Shown here one piece after another: positions 1-8,537 of a stretch of DNA of 64,000 nucleotides. Source of the stretch: Candidatus Poribacteria bacterium (GTDB lineage: Bacteria > Poribacteria > WGA-4E > WGA-3G). Position 1 is the stretch's first letter. Each line of letters begins with the position of its first letter. Both the position numbers and the translations under genes were made by a program. Below the pieces are notes generated by a model, which saw only the letters and a list, made by a program, of their open reading frames with translations, did no database searches and was not told where the DNA came from. The DNA lies in contig JAJDWA010000052.1 in the NCBI GenBank assembly GCA_022825825.1, positions 1 through 64,000 of the forward strand. The letters are read 5' to 3'.

Positions 1-475
1 AACTGAATGCGTTTTCCCTGCTATTTCCATCACACGATACCGCACGCTGCGAATATCAAGACGATCTCCGTATTTTTTGTGGACAGATCAGTTTCACCCA
101 GACAGGAAAAAGTGTCCACCCTGTTGCCGTCTCACATAACAGACCGAGTGAGCCGAACCGATGTCCGAATTGATACTTGGATAGATTGATACGACGTCTG
201 TAGAAACTAAAGTTGCGAAAGAAGTGCAATCCCCATTGTGATTTGCCTGTTTTGATTGCCTTCGTTTCATCATAAATATAAACCCAGACTTTATAGACTT
301 GTTGAACCCGTTTGATGAGATGTCTTGGGACCGCATCCGCATCCCATTTACCCCCGCGATAGGAACTTGGGGAAAGACCAATATCTTGTCTGTGAACAAC
401 TTGATTGATAAAGACTTGTGAGGGTGCCACCGCCTCTATTAGCGATGAAACCGAAAATAAACGCTTGGAAAGCAT
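1..475 (-). pseudogene. DDE-type transposase fragment, frameshifted, cut by the window edge
   Basis: Reading down from the ATG at 475, the frame stays open to a stop at 56-58. The translation has the look of an IS4/IS701-like DDE transposase. A 'YDETKAIKTGKS' stretch resembles the first catalytic Asp region, followed by 'YQFGHRFGSLGLL' and 'FPVWVKLI', which resembles the strand that follows in these families. At the A6 run near 78-84 a one-base shift moves to a second open frame (KYGDRLDIRSVRYRVMEIAG) that runs to the window edge. This fits a decayed or mis-sequenced element better than a working gene. The family name rests on pattern only; the rest of the element lies outside the window. Confidence 0.45.
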
Positions 476-524
476 AAAGTTTTGTTGGTTGAATAAAGGG
501 CAAAAATCTGATATTTTTTTTCTT

Positions 525-599
525 AGCAGAAAAGGAGGTTCATTTTATTGTCCTTTCAAAAAAATAAAGTTATTCTGAAAGGATACCTACTTTTCTGCT
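525..599. repeat. Nested inverted repeat between transposase fragment and WD40 gene
   Basis: An outer pair AGCAGAAAAG (525-534) and CTTTTCTGCT (590-599) encloses an inner pair TCCTTTCA (551-558) and TGAAAGGA (576-583). All arms match perfectly. The spacing allows one long cruciform or RNA hairpin with internal loops. It may be a transposon end, a MITE remnant or a terminator; it lacks a T-run directly after the outer arm. The rest of 476-705 shows no gene. Confidence 0.6.
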
Positions 600-711
600 T
601 TTTGTCTCTAAAATACTAAAAATTGTCCAAACTTTAGTATTGTTTAATATAACACGCATAAAATGTTAAACTTGTTAACTAATACAGCAAACATATTAGG
701 AGATTTTGCTC

Positions 712-3000
712 ATGCAAGCCAATCATTTTTTCATCATAACACTCGTTTTAATTTTAGCATTAGGACTACCAAATTCTATTTTCGCATCTGCCCCTGAAAG
801 AACACTCACAGGTCACATTGATACTGTGCTCAGTGTTGAGTTCAGTCCAGAAGGCAATATGCTCGCTACTAAATCTAAAGATAAAACTATAAGGCTATGG
901 AATCCTGACTCGGGGAGTCTCTTGAGAACAATAGATACAAATCCACGTGGCGGGATAGCATTTAACAAAGATGGAAGTGTCCTCGCAAGTGCTGAAGGGA
1001 CAGACAAAGTTGTTAATCTGTGGAATACGGGGACAGGCAAGCTGCAAAAAACTTTGGGAGGACATCTTGGAAATGTCTACTACGTTACATTTTCACCCAA
1101 TGGAGATGTGCTTGCAAGTGGAGATTCGGATGGCAATATTATTCTATGGAATCCCGATACTGGACAACTTCTACGAACTTGGCATGCTGATACACTTGAC
1201 GGGTTAACTTTCAGTGCTGATGGCAAGTTCCTTGCCAATGGTGGTAGAGATGCCCCAAATGTCAAAGTTTGGAATTCTGATACAGGACAACTGCTGCATA
1301 CACTTGAACCGGATGTTGATGGTGTATTTGATGTCGCATTCGGTCCTGAAGGACACATATTAGCAAGTGTCGGTTGGGGAGGAATGGATTTTTGGGATGC
1401 CAATACAGGGGAACTATTGCGAAGTTTTCCAAGAGAAAGCGGGAGGGTATATTTATCTGTAGCGTTCAGTCCAGATGGGAAAACAGTGGCATGTGGTAAA
1501 GATTTTGAAGGAATCAGTTTATGGGATGTCAAAAAGGGAATGCTCCTTAAAAATCTGCGCGTAAATAGAGAGGACGTGTATGACGTTGCGTTTAGTCCTG
1601 ATGGACGTACACTTGCAAGTGTAGGTGACAGCGCCCAAGTACATCTCTGGGAAATTATGCCTCTTGATCCCATAACAGTACCAGAGTTTCCTGAAGGTTT
1701 AACCGGTCCAGATATCAAGACTTGGACTGAAGACTTTAACGATGTGGATCTTATTTCTTGGACGAAACGTGAACACCAACGCGAAAAAGTCGTTTGGCAA
1801 ACAATAGACGGAAAGTTACATGTTGAAACCCAACCTTTCTGTAATGGAAGATTGAATGTCAACAATGAACTTGCATTGTATACCAATTATATGCTGGAAT
1901 TTACTGCATTCCCTATTGAAGCGGAACAAATTCGCGTCAAACTGAAAGTTGATACCTTAGAGAACGCAAACGCTGGCATCTTTATAGGTAAAAAACCAGA
2001 CACATTGTATGACAAACCGTTCCAGCATGCGTATCTATTTGCAAACCATACACTCGGCGAACCAGATAATAATAACTGGCGGTCAGGACATAGTTCTGCC
2101 CCGCGAATTGGTCTGAACTTAACAGAAATTGATGTCGTGTTTGATCGTGGACATTTCTATGTTTATTCCGATGGTAAGTACATTGTTGACTTTCAAACCA
2201 GCAGCATCAAAACGATAGATTACCTTGGCATAGCAGTGTTTGTTGATAACTGCGGCGGTAACGCTGCCGTCACACTGGACCATTTTGAAATTTCCGGTCC
2301 AACGATTCCTGCTGAGGGGGACGTGATTGTTGAGCCGATAGACAAAAAACCGATTGACGAAAAAGTATTAGACGACTTCTGGGTGGAAGATTTTAATGAT
2401 GGACACCTCGATTCATGGACAGAAGCTAAACACCAGGCGGAAGATAAAAGAGTCACCTGGCAAGCGAAAGATGGACACCTGGATGTGTGGATTCAACCAT
2501 TGTTGGCAAAGGCACTCATTCAAACTTATGAGTTGGAATTTACCGGTTTACCTATCAAAGCTGAAAAACTTCGTGTTAAGGTAGACGTGCTTGAAGCACA
2601 TAACGCGAACGTTGGATTGTTCATCGGGCAATACGATGATGGAAATAACATATCAAGGCGGACCTATAAAATCCTTCATAAATCTATATGGGGACCGATA
2701 GAATTCCGAGGGCAAAATCCGGAGGGTGTTTATGAAAATCTTAAGGATATAGAGATTGTCTTTGATAAAGGACATTTTGAATTGCTGTCTGAGGGAGAAC
2801 ACATCCTTGAGTTTGACGAACCTAACCTTCGGATGGTTGATTGTCTCGGTATCATTGCTTATACAACTGAAGTACCGCTTGCACATTTTGTAATGGATAA
2901 TTTCATTATTTCAGATATTTCAGCTTACGAAAAGAAAAGTCTAAATGTCCAAGCTCAAGGAAAAGCCGCTGTCTTGTGGGGAGAGTTGAAGCAGAAATAA
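712..3000 (+). CDS. Secreted WD40-repeat protein with two C-terminal beta-sandwich domains
   Basis: The start is the ATG at 712, which follows AGGAG by about nine bases, rather than the in-frame TTG at 706. A signal peptide ends near 'SIFAS'. Seven WD40 blades follow (roughly residues 30-330), with repeated 'VAFSPDGxxLAS..D..xxLW' units, so one complete propeller is expected. Two copies of a domain starting 'WTEDFND..L.SWT' follow (about 335-535 and 550-745). These resemble the DUF1080/LamG-like lectin fold, though that is fold-level inference. The last 20 residues form a tail shared with the next two genes. It probably acts outside the cytoplasmic membrane in binding or scaffolding; no enzyme motif is evident. 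It is the first of three tandem paralogues, about 95 bp from the next. Confidence 0.8.
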   Translation: MQANHFFIITLVLILALGLPNSIFASAPERTLTGHIDTVLSVEFSPEGNMLATKSKDKTIRLWNPDSGSLLRTIDTNPRGGIAFNKDGSVLASAEGTDKVVNLWNTGTGKLQKTLGGHLGNVYYVTFSPNGDVLASGDSDGNIILWNPDTGQLLRTWHADTLDGLTFSADGKFLANGGRDAPNVKVWNSDTGQLLHTLEPDVDGVFDVAFGPEGHILASVGWGGMDFWDANTGELLRSFPRESGRVYLSVAFSPDGKTVACGKDFEGISLWDVKKGMLLKNLRVNREDVYDVAFSPDGRTLASVGDSAQVHLWEIMPLDPITVPEFPEGLTGPDIKTWTEDFNDVDLISWTKREHQREKVVWQTIDGKLHVETQPFCNGRLNVNNELALYTNYMLEFTAFPIEAEQIRVKLKVDTLENANAGIFIGKKPDTLYDKPFQHAYLFANHTLGEPDNNNWRSGHSSAPRIGLNLTEIDVVFDRGHFYVYSDGKYIVDFQTSSIKTIDYLGIAVFVDNCGGNAAVTLDHFEISGPTIPAEGDVIVEPIDKKPIDEKVLDDFWVEDFNDGHLDSWTEAKHQAEDKRVTWQAKDGHLDVWIQPLLAKALIQTYELEFTGLPIKAEKLRVKVDVLEAHNANVGLFIGQYDDGNNISRRTYKILHKSIWGPIEFRGQNPEGVYENLKDIEIVFDKGHFELLSEGEHILEFDEPNLRMVDCLGIIAYTTEVPLAHFVMDNFIISDISAYEKKSLNVQAQGKAAVLWGELKQK

Positions 3001-3023
3001 ATACCTCAAGCTTATAGTAAAAT

Positions 3024-3054
3024 CCTGCAATCACGATGTACAATACCTTGCAGG
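3024..3054 (+). repeat. Short inverted repeat between WD40 paralogues
   Basis: CCTGCAA (3024-3030) pairs with TTGCAGG (3048-3054). It lies in the 94-bp gap between the two WD40 genes and could be a weak attenuator or processing hairpin. There is no T-run, so I do not call it a terminator. Confidence 0.35.
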
Positions 3055-3094
3055 CGCGCTTTGTAAGTGCGCTGTCAAACAGGATGAGTTTTAG

Positions 3095-4792
3095 ATGCAG
3101 ATGAATCGATTTATCATCCCAATATTTCTCTTAATTTCTGCACTTGTTTTACCGAAATCCTTTGCCGCAGATGTACCACACACTGTGCTTGAAGGGCACA
3201 CGGATTCGGTCCATAACGTTGCATTCAGTCCAAATAGGGATATGCTTGCAAGTATAAGTGATGACGAGACCATCCGTCTTTGGAACTCTCATACACAGGA
3301 ACTCTTGAGAACTATTAAAACGAGTCAAGGAAGGGGTCTTGCTTTCAGTCCTGATGGTAGTATTCTTGCAAGTGGTGGAGGAAAAAACAGAGTTGTTAAT
3401 TTATGGAATCCGAATACTGGAAAACTTATAAAAGCACTCAAAGGACACGAAGGCACTGTCAATAGCGTTGCATTTAAGCCCGATGGGACAGTACTTGCCA
3501 GTGGAACTCGTGATGGTAAAAAAATCCGTCTTTGGAACATAGAGACAGGAAAACTTATACGTGTTCTGGGTGTCAAAAAGGTTGACGGCCTTGCTTTTAG
3601 TGCTGATGGTAATATCCTTGCTAATGGGAGCATTGCAGATCCAAACGTCAAAGTATGGGATCCTGACACAGGACAACTCCTGCATACTCTTGAACCGGAT
3701 GTTGATGATGTTTTTGATATTGCATTCAGTCCTGAAGGACACACATTGGCGAGTGCTGGTTGGAACGGAATAGATTTATGGGATGCAAACACAGGAGAAC
3801 TATTACATAGTTTTCCAAGAGAAAACGGTACGTTTTTTATATGCGTTGCGTTTAGTCCTGATGGACGCGTGCTTGCAGTCGGAAGAGATGACAAGAAAAT
3901 AGACTTGTGGGATGTAGATAATGCCCTGCTCCTAAAGACACTTACCGGACACACAGGAGACGGAAGAGATGGTGACACGGCGTTTGTCTATGACGTTATG
4001 TTTAGTCCTGATGGACAAATCTTAGCAAGTGCAGGGGGTGATAAAACAGTGCGTTTGTGGGAGGTTACGCCGCCAGAAGAGGTAGAACCACCGCCACTCC
4101 CAGATTTTTTAGCGGATGAGAATTTGAAAACGTGGACTGAGGATTTCAACGCAGGACACCTTAATTCATGGAAAAAACGCGAGCTCCAACGCGAAAGAGT
4201 CACTTGGCAAGCACAAAATGGTCGCTTGCATGTGCGAACCAAACCCTGGTGTAATGCACGAGTGAATGCCGGCGACCAACTGGAAGAACAAACTAATTAC
4301 ACGCTTAGATTCACAGCGTTACCTATTAATGTTGAACATATCCAGGTCAAACTTAGTATTGTATCTACAAACAATGCTAACGTAGGTGTTTTTCTTGGCA
4401 AGGACCCTCAGGATGAACTTATCCATCCTTTTGAATATACTTATCAATTTGCTGACCATACACTCGGTAGCCCCGAAAATAGGCCCAGGACATCAGCTCC
4501 CCGTATAGGATTTGACATAAATGAGATAGATGTCGTGTTTGATCATGGACATTTCTATCTTTTTTCTAATGATGAATATATAATTGATTTCAAAATTGAT
4601 CCAAAAGTTAATAATCTACAAACGATTGACCTTCTTGGTATCGCTGTTTTTCCGAAGGAATGTCAACGTGTTGCCGATGTCGTTGTGGATGATTTCATCA
4701 TCTCGGGTACATCAATTCCCGATGCGGCCAGTCTAAATGTGCGCGCTAAGGGGAAAACTACTGTTTTATGGGGTAAGTTGAAGCAGAATTAA
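3095..4792 (+). CDS. Secreted WD40-repeat protein with one C-terminal beta-sandwich domain
   Basis: This is a close paralogue of the upstream gene. It has a signal peptide (to about 'SFA'), seven WD40 blades (about residues 25-330), an acidic/proline linker, then one 'WTEDFNAGHLNSW' beta-sandwich domain (about 345-545) and the shared tail 'AKGKTTVLWGKLK'. The upstream copy has two sandwich domains and this one has one, so the family has gained or lost whole domains. It likely shares the same extracytoplasmic location and an unknown ligand. The start ATG at 3095 has only a weak purine-rich upstream sequence; ATG 3101 is also possible. Confidence 0.8.
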   Translation: MQMNRFIIPIFLLISALVLPKSFAADVPHTVLEGHTDSVHNVAFSPNRDMLASISDDETIRLWNSHTQELLRTIKTSQGRGLAFSPDGSILASGGGKNRVVNLWNPNTGKLIKALKGHEGTVNSVAFKPDGTVLASGTRDGKKIRLWNIETGKLIRVLGVKKVDGLAFSADGNILANGSIADPNVKVWDPDTGQLLHTLEPDVDDVFDIAFSPEGHTLASAGWNGIDLWDANTGELLHSFPRENGTFFICVAFSPDGRVLAVGRDDKKIDLWDVDNALLLKTLTGHTGDGRDGDTAFVYDVMFSPDGQILASAGGDKTVRLWEVTPPEEVEPPPLPDFLADENLKTWTEDFNAGHLNSWKKRELQRERVTWQAQNGRLHVRTKPWCNARVNAGDQLEEQTNYTLRFTALPINVEHIQVKLSIVSTNNANVGVFLGKDPQDELIHPFEYTYQFADHTLGSPENRPRTSAPRIGFDINEIDVVFDHGHFYLFSNDEYIIDFKIDPKVNNLQTIDLLGIAVFPKECQRVADVVVDDFIISGTSIPDAASLNVRAKGKTTVLWGKLKQN

Positions 4793-4839
4793 CCAATCAA
4801 TTCCGTGCGTTCGGTTCTCGAAACAAATGGAGGCAACTA

Positions 4840-5583
4840 ATGAAACGTACCTTTTCTTTATACCTAATTCTTTGTATACTAATTTTTGCAAGCGTCAAAG
4901 CTGCTGATGCCAAAACCTGGGTAGAGGATTTTAACACTAAATCTTTAGATTCCTGGACGAAGCATGATTTTTGGAACAGAGGTACGTGGCAGCCAAAAGA
5001 TGGACGCTTAGATGTCTGGATACAACCACACCCGCCCCCTGGAAAACCACTAATATATGCACTGGAATTCACTGGGTTTCATTTTGAAGTTGAAAAACTT
5101 AATGCTAAAGTTAAGATTCTTGAATGTCGCAATGCTGCTGTGGGAATTTTTATCGGACAATACGATGGGCAAGGAGATAAATTGATCGGAACTTTTGCAT
5201 TTCTTCACGAACATATATGGAATTTAATAACTGTGATACCAGATCCAGATCCAATAGCTCGACTATTTTTTCGAACCCTCAAAAAACCAAATAGAGAAAA
5301 CCTTATATCAGCTTCTCCTGGAGTAATAGAAATTTCTTTTAATAAGGGGAATTTAGAGATTTTCGTGAAAGGAAAATCCATCCTTAAACACCAGGTCCCA
5401 CAACTCCCGACAATTAATTGTATCGGGATACTTTCTGTAGTATCTCGCGGGCGTGGCGTAGTTGCACATATTGTATTGGATGATTTTGCAATTTCGGGTC
5501 CCACTGTCCCAGCGCATGGCACCCTGGATGTGCGTGCTAAGGGCAAAGCTGCGGTTTTATGGGGGGAGTTAAAACGTCGTTAA
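4840..5583 (+). CDS. Secreted stand-alone beta-sandwich domain protein, paralogue of WD40-protein C termini
   Basis: The ATG at 4840 follows GGAGG at good spacing. An N-terminal signal peptide (to about residue 24) is followed by a single domain beginning 'TWVEDFNTKSLDSWT'. This domain matches the C-terminal domains of the two preceding genes, including the 'IGQYDGQGD' and 'VLDDFAISGPT' segments, and ends in the same tail 'VRAKGKAAVLWGELK'. There is no WD40 propeller. It is separated from the preceding gene by 47 bp and is probably co-transcribed. Function is unknown; by fold resemblance it may bind carbohydrate. Confidence 0.75.
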   Translation: MKRTFSLYLILCILIFASVKAADAKTWVEDFNTKSLDSWTKHDFWNRGTWQPKDGRLDVWIQPHPPPGKPLIYALEFTGFHFEVEKLNAKVKILECRNAAVGIFIGQYDGQGDKLIGTFAFLHEHIWNLITVIPDPDPIARLFFRTLKKPNRENLISASPGVIEISFNKGNLEIFVKGKSILKHQVPQLPTINCIGILSVVSRGRGVVAHIVLDDFAISGPTVPAHGTLDVRAKGKAAVLWGELKRR

Positions 5584-5644
5584 GTAATAGACACCCGTGT
5601 ACCAAAACTCGAAATCTGCCTATAATTTTCGGTAATTATGACGA

Positions 5645-5803
5645 TACTATAGTAAAACCTATAATTGTACCGCAAACTTTTAGTTTGCGGACTAATATGC
5701 ACAAACTAAAAGTTTGTGCTACGACTTCTATTGTCCGTTATGTTCCCAAAACATGTTTATCGTTTATCAAAATGTGCCAACAATTTCAAAGTTTCACTAT
5801 AAA
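5645..5803. repeat. MITE-like palindromic element with two internal palindromes
   Basis: The left end (near 5646, 'CTATAGTAAAACC') and the inverted right end ('TTTCACTATAAA', ending 5803) resemble the terminal repeats of the elements at 36375, 53626, 54808 and 59970. The interior carries two near-identical palindromes: 5670-5690 (CCGCAAACT-TTT-AGTTTGCGG) and 5699-5719 (GCACAAACT-AAA-AGTTTGTGC). Each has 9-bp perfect arms and a 3-base centre, a REP/BIME-like arrangement. It ends just before the stop of the minus-strand HAD gene. Confidence 0.6.
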
Positions 5804-5809
5804 TAACGT

Positions 5810-6643
5810 CTATTCCTTAAAGAGATACGAGAGGAGTTTTGTTCCCTCCCGGAAATCGGGAATGATAATGTCCGCCCCAGCACGAATCAGACGTTCCCGT
5901 TTATCAGCGTTCATATTGTAAACATTATCTTCCACAGATGCAACACCTACAGCGATAGCTCCCACTGCTTTAGCGTTTTCAATTTCCACATATCCATCCC
6001 CGACAATAAGAAGTTCACTACCGCTCAATTTGAAATCTGTGAGAATTTTCTGGATAACCATTGCTTTGGAAAACTTCTTATATTCACGCAATGCGCCAAA
6101 GATACCACCATTAAAGTATTCAGCAACTCCAAGAAGTTCCGCTTCGTTTTTGACGAATTCAACATCGGTTCCACTTGCGAGATAACATTTCACGCCCAAT
6201 TCATGCAAACTTTGAAGAAATTCCAATGCCATCGGAACACGTAACGTTTCCGCAGACAAGTTTCCTGCTGCGAGACCTGAAATACGTTGTTCAACAATAG
6301 GCAGTAAGCGACTATTGTACTCATCTTTGTATGCAAGTGGGTCCTTCGGGTTACCTCCGCGCTTCTCAATTTCCTCACCTAACTGAATCATCTGATAGAT
6401 AGTCTGTTTACCTGTCAATCTATCAACGAATTCAACTACGATAGCTTCTAATTGTTCTTGGGTTTCGGTGGTATCCGTTTCTGTTTGGAGAAACTCGACC
6501 ATCATCGGCACCATCACGTTCTGCCATCCGTCCCGGATAAGGGAAATCGTCCCATCAAAATCAAGAACAACATGACAGATGTTTCCAGTCTGGATTTCAC
6601 GGTGAATTTCAATGGTAGTTCCATCTAAAAATACGTTTTGCAT
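5810..6643 (-). CDS. HAD-superfamily phosphatase
   Basis: The protein has the haloacid dehalogenase signatures in order: motif I DFDGT (residues 28-32, nucleophile Asp28), a helical cap region, motif II Ser in 'CYLASGTD', and motif III 'IVGDGYVEIENAK' near 215. It should be a cytoplasmic, Mg-dependent phosphate-monoester hydrolase of the phosphoglycolate-phosphatase-like class. The substrate cannot be read from the sequence. The usual second Asp of motif III is replaced by a Glu-rich stretch. It is transcribed divergently from the DUF58 gene. Confidence 0.8.
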   Translation of the reverse strand: MQNVFLDGTTIEIHREIQTGNICHVVLDFDGTISLIRDGWQNVMVPMMVEFLQTETDTTETQEQLEAIVVEFVDRLTGKQTIYQMIQLGEEIEKRGGNPKDPLAYKDEYNSRLLPIVEQRISGLAAGNLSAETLRVPMALEFLQSLHELGVKCYLASGTDVEFVKNEAELLGVAEYFNGGIFGALREYKKFSKAMVIQKILTDFKLSGSELLIVGDGYVEIENAKAVGAIAVGVASVEDNVYNMNADKRERLIRAGADIIIPDFREGTKLLSYLFKE

Positions 6644-6668
6644 AGGTTTACTTACCTGAATAAAGATG

Positions 6669-6697
6669 TTGATTTATCATTACTTTTCTGATAATAT
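6669..6697 (+). promoter_or_regulatory. Putative sigma70 promoter for the DUF58 gene
   Basis: TTGATT (6669-6674) and TAATAT (6692-6697) are separated by 17 bp. The predicted transcript start near 6704 lies downstream of the in-frame ATGs at 6666 and 6699. This favours translation start at ATG 6750, where similarity to the DUF58 family begins. Confidence 0.5.
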
Positions 6698-6749
6698 AAT
6701 GGCACTTCAAGAATTATGCAACGAAAATTTGTCCTCACTTGGAAATGGT

Positions 6750-7625
6750 ATGGATGAAAAAGAGATTCTAAAAAAGATTCGGCGTATAGACATTTTCACA
6801 AATCGGTTAGTAAATACCGTTTTTGCGGGTGAATATAAAAGCATTTTCAAGGGACAAGGAATCACCTTTGATGAGGTGAGAGAATATCAGGAAGGTGATG
6901 AAATCAGGGCGATTGATTGGAATGTCACTGCACGCATGGGACACGCTTACGTTAAAAAGTATGTTGAAGAACGTGAATTAACCATGATGTTGCTGGTGGA
7001 CATGAGCGCATCAACTGCGTTTGGAAGTATCTCTGAAACGAAGGCAGAGATCGCAGCAGAAATTGCCGCTTTACTCGCTTTTTCCGCCATCAAAAACAGT
7101 GATAAAGTCGGTTTAATCTGCTTCACCGATACAGTTGAACATTTTGTCGCACCACGCAAAGGGAAAAGACACGTCCTGCGTGTTGTTCGAGATATTCTCC
7201 GTTTTCAACCGAATCATTCTGGCACAGACATAGTTGAGGCATTGAAATTTGCTGATCAAGTTTTAAAACCGCATAGTGTTGTATTTCTAATATCGGATTT
7301 TATGGATACTGACTACCAGCAGCAGCTCCGTATCACTGGCAAGCGGCATTCACTCATCGCTATCACACTACAAGATCGCCGAGAAGTAGAGATACCAAAT
7401 GTAGGTTTAATTGAGTTTGAGGATGCAGAGACAGGTGAACGAATGGTAGTAGATACACGGCCTCAACAAGCGAGGCAACTATATGCAAAACTCAATCAAG
7501 AAACAGATGCCACACGACTACAAACTTTTCGGGCAAACCAGACTGATTTCATCAACATCCGGACAGATGAGTCTTATGTAATACCACTCATGCGCTTTTT
7601 TCGCCAGCGCGCTGCACACGGTTAA
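6750..7625 (+). CDS. DUF58 domain protein, vWA-like
   Basis: From ATG 6750 the protein begins 'MDEKEILKKIRRID', as DUF58 proteins usually do; upstream in-frame ATGs at 6666 and 6699 overlap a likely promoter. It carries the family hallmark 'REYQEGDEIRAIDWNVTAR' (about residues 44-62), followed by a MIDAS-like 'VDMSAS' (DxSxS, from Asp84) of a von Willebrand A fold. DUF58 proteins usually work with a MoxR AAA+ ATPase and BatA-like membrane proteins in metal-dependent chaperoning or envelope processes. No moxR is present in the window. A BatA-like gene lies 14 kb downstream at 21337. Confidence 0.85.
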   Translation: MDEKEILKKIRRIDIFTNRLVNTVFAGEYKSIFKGQGITFDEVREYQEGDEIRAIDWNVTARMGHAYVKKYVEERELTMMLLVDMSASTAFGSISETKAEIAAEIAALLAFSAIKNSDKVGLICFTDTVEHFVAPRKGKRHVLRVVRDILRFQPNHSGTDIVEALKFADQVLKPHSVVFLISDFMDTDYQQQLRITGKRHSLIAITLQDRREVEIPNVGLIEFEDAETGERMVVDTRPQQARQLYAKLNQETDATRLQTFRANQTDFINIRTDESYVIPLMRFFRQRAAHG

Positions 7626-7642
7626 GTTTCATTCTCAAAACC

Positions 7643-7673
7643 TTAGGTGGCGCTCCGGTCCCACGTAACCTAA
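7643..7673 (+). repeat. Imperfect inverted repeat between DUF58 and ABC genes
   Basis: TTAGGTGG near 7643 can pair with CCACGTAACCTAA ending 7673, with a bulge. It sits in the 61-bp gap before the ABC ATPase start and has no T-run. It may be a weak regulatory or processing hairpin. Confidence 0.3.
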
Positions 7674-7686
7674 ACACTACACTGTT

Positions 7687-8457
7687 ATGACTAAACTTGA
7701 AATTAAGAATCTAACACATACCTTCGTCCAGAACAATACACCATTGCAGGTGTTGGACAAGTTAAACTTTTCAGTCAATACAGGACAGTTTGTCGCTTTG
7801 CTCGGTCCCTCAGGGTGTGGAAAAAGCACTTTGTTCAATATTATCTCTGGCCTCCTCAGCCCGCAAGCAGGAGAAATTTATCTCAACGGAAAACGTATTC
7901 AGGGCAATACGGGGGCATTCGGATATATGCAACAAAAAGACCTTCTTTTACAGTGGCGCACAGTCTTAAAAAACGTTCTCATCGGACCAGAAATTCAGAA
8001 AGAATCGCTTGTTGAGAAAAAAAAAGAAGCACTCAAACTGTTAGCGCAGCTTGGCTTGCAGGGGTTTGCAAATAGTTACCCGATGCAACTTTCAGGTGGC
8101 ATGCGTCAGCGTGTAGCATTGGTCCGCACGCTTCTTTTTCATAAAAATATTTTGCTTTTAGACGAACCTTTCGGTGCATTAGATGCAATGACGCGAACTG
8201 TGATGCAATCAATTCTGTTAGATATTTGGCATAAAGGTGGACAAACGGTATTGCTGATAACCCATGATATAGAGGAAGCACTTCTACTTGCGGATAAGAT
8301 TTATGTCTTAACTGCAAGACCCGCATCAATAAAAGCGGAAGTTGAAGTCCCATTACCACGCCCCAGAAGCATCACAGACACTGATTTAATCAACTTGAAA
8401 AGCGAATTATTTGAGATGATGCAGGTAGAAATGCAACAGGTGTTCAGGACGAACTGA
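7687..8457 (+). CDS. ABC transporter ATP-binding protein, nitrate/taurine/SsuB-like
   Basis: All ATPase motifs are present: Walker A GPSGCGKST (residues 40-48), Q-loop 'GYMQQKD', signature 'LSGGMRQR' (near 135), Walker B 'LLLDEPFGALD' (near 156) and the switch His in 'LITHD'. The overall pattern, especially 'PFGALDAMTR' and the 'PRPRS' tail, matches the SsuB/TauB/ThiZ class that energises import of small anions or pyrimidines. No permease or binding protein of that class lies beside it. It is therefore an orphan here, and its partners must be encoded elsewhere. ATG 7687 has no clear ribosome-binding site. Confidence 0.85.
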   Translation: MTKLEIKNLTHTFVQNNTPLQVLDKLNFSVNTGQFVALLGPSGCGKSTLFNIISGLLSPQAGEIYLNGKRIQGNTGAFGYMQQKDLLLQWRTVLKNVLIGPEIQKESLVEKKKEALKLLAQLGLQGFANSYPMQLSGGMRQRVALVRTLLFHKNILLLDEPFGALDAMTRTVMQSILLDIWHKGGQTVLLITHDIEEALLLADKIYVLTARPASIKAEVEVPLPRPRSITDTDLINLKSELFEMMQVEMQQVFRTN

Positions 8458-8537
8458 CGTCATCTATATCCCTTTTTCCGTGAGATGGTTTCGTTAGTCC
8501 GTTAACTCTACTTTTCACATTTGAAAGGAGAAGATTT

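Noticed and set aside
1080..1886. 268-codon open frame on the minus strand
   Set aside because: It lies antisense within the WD40 gene. The translation is low in typical domain patterns and mirrors the repeat structure.
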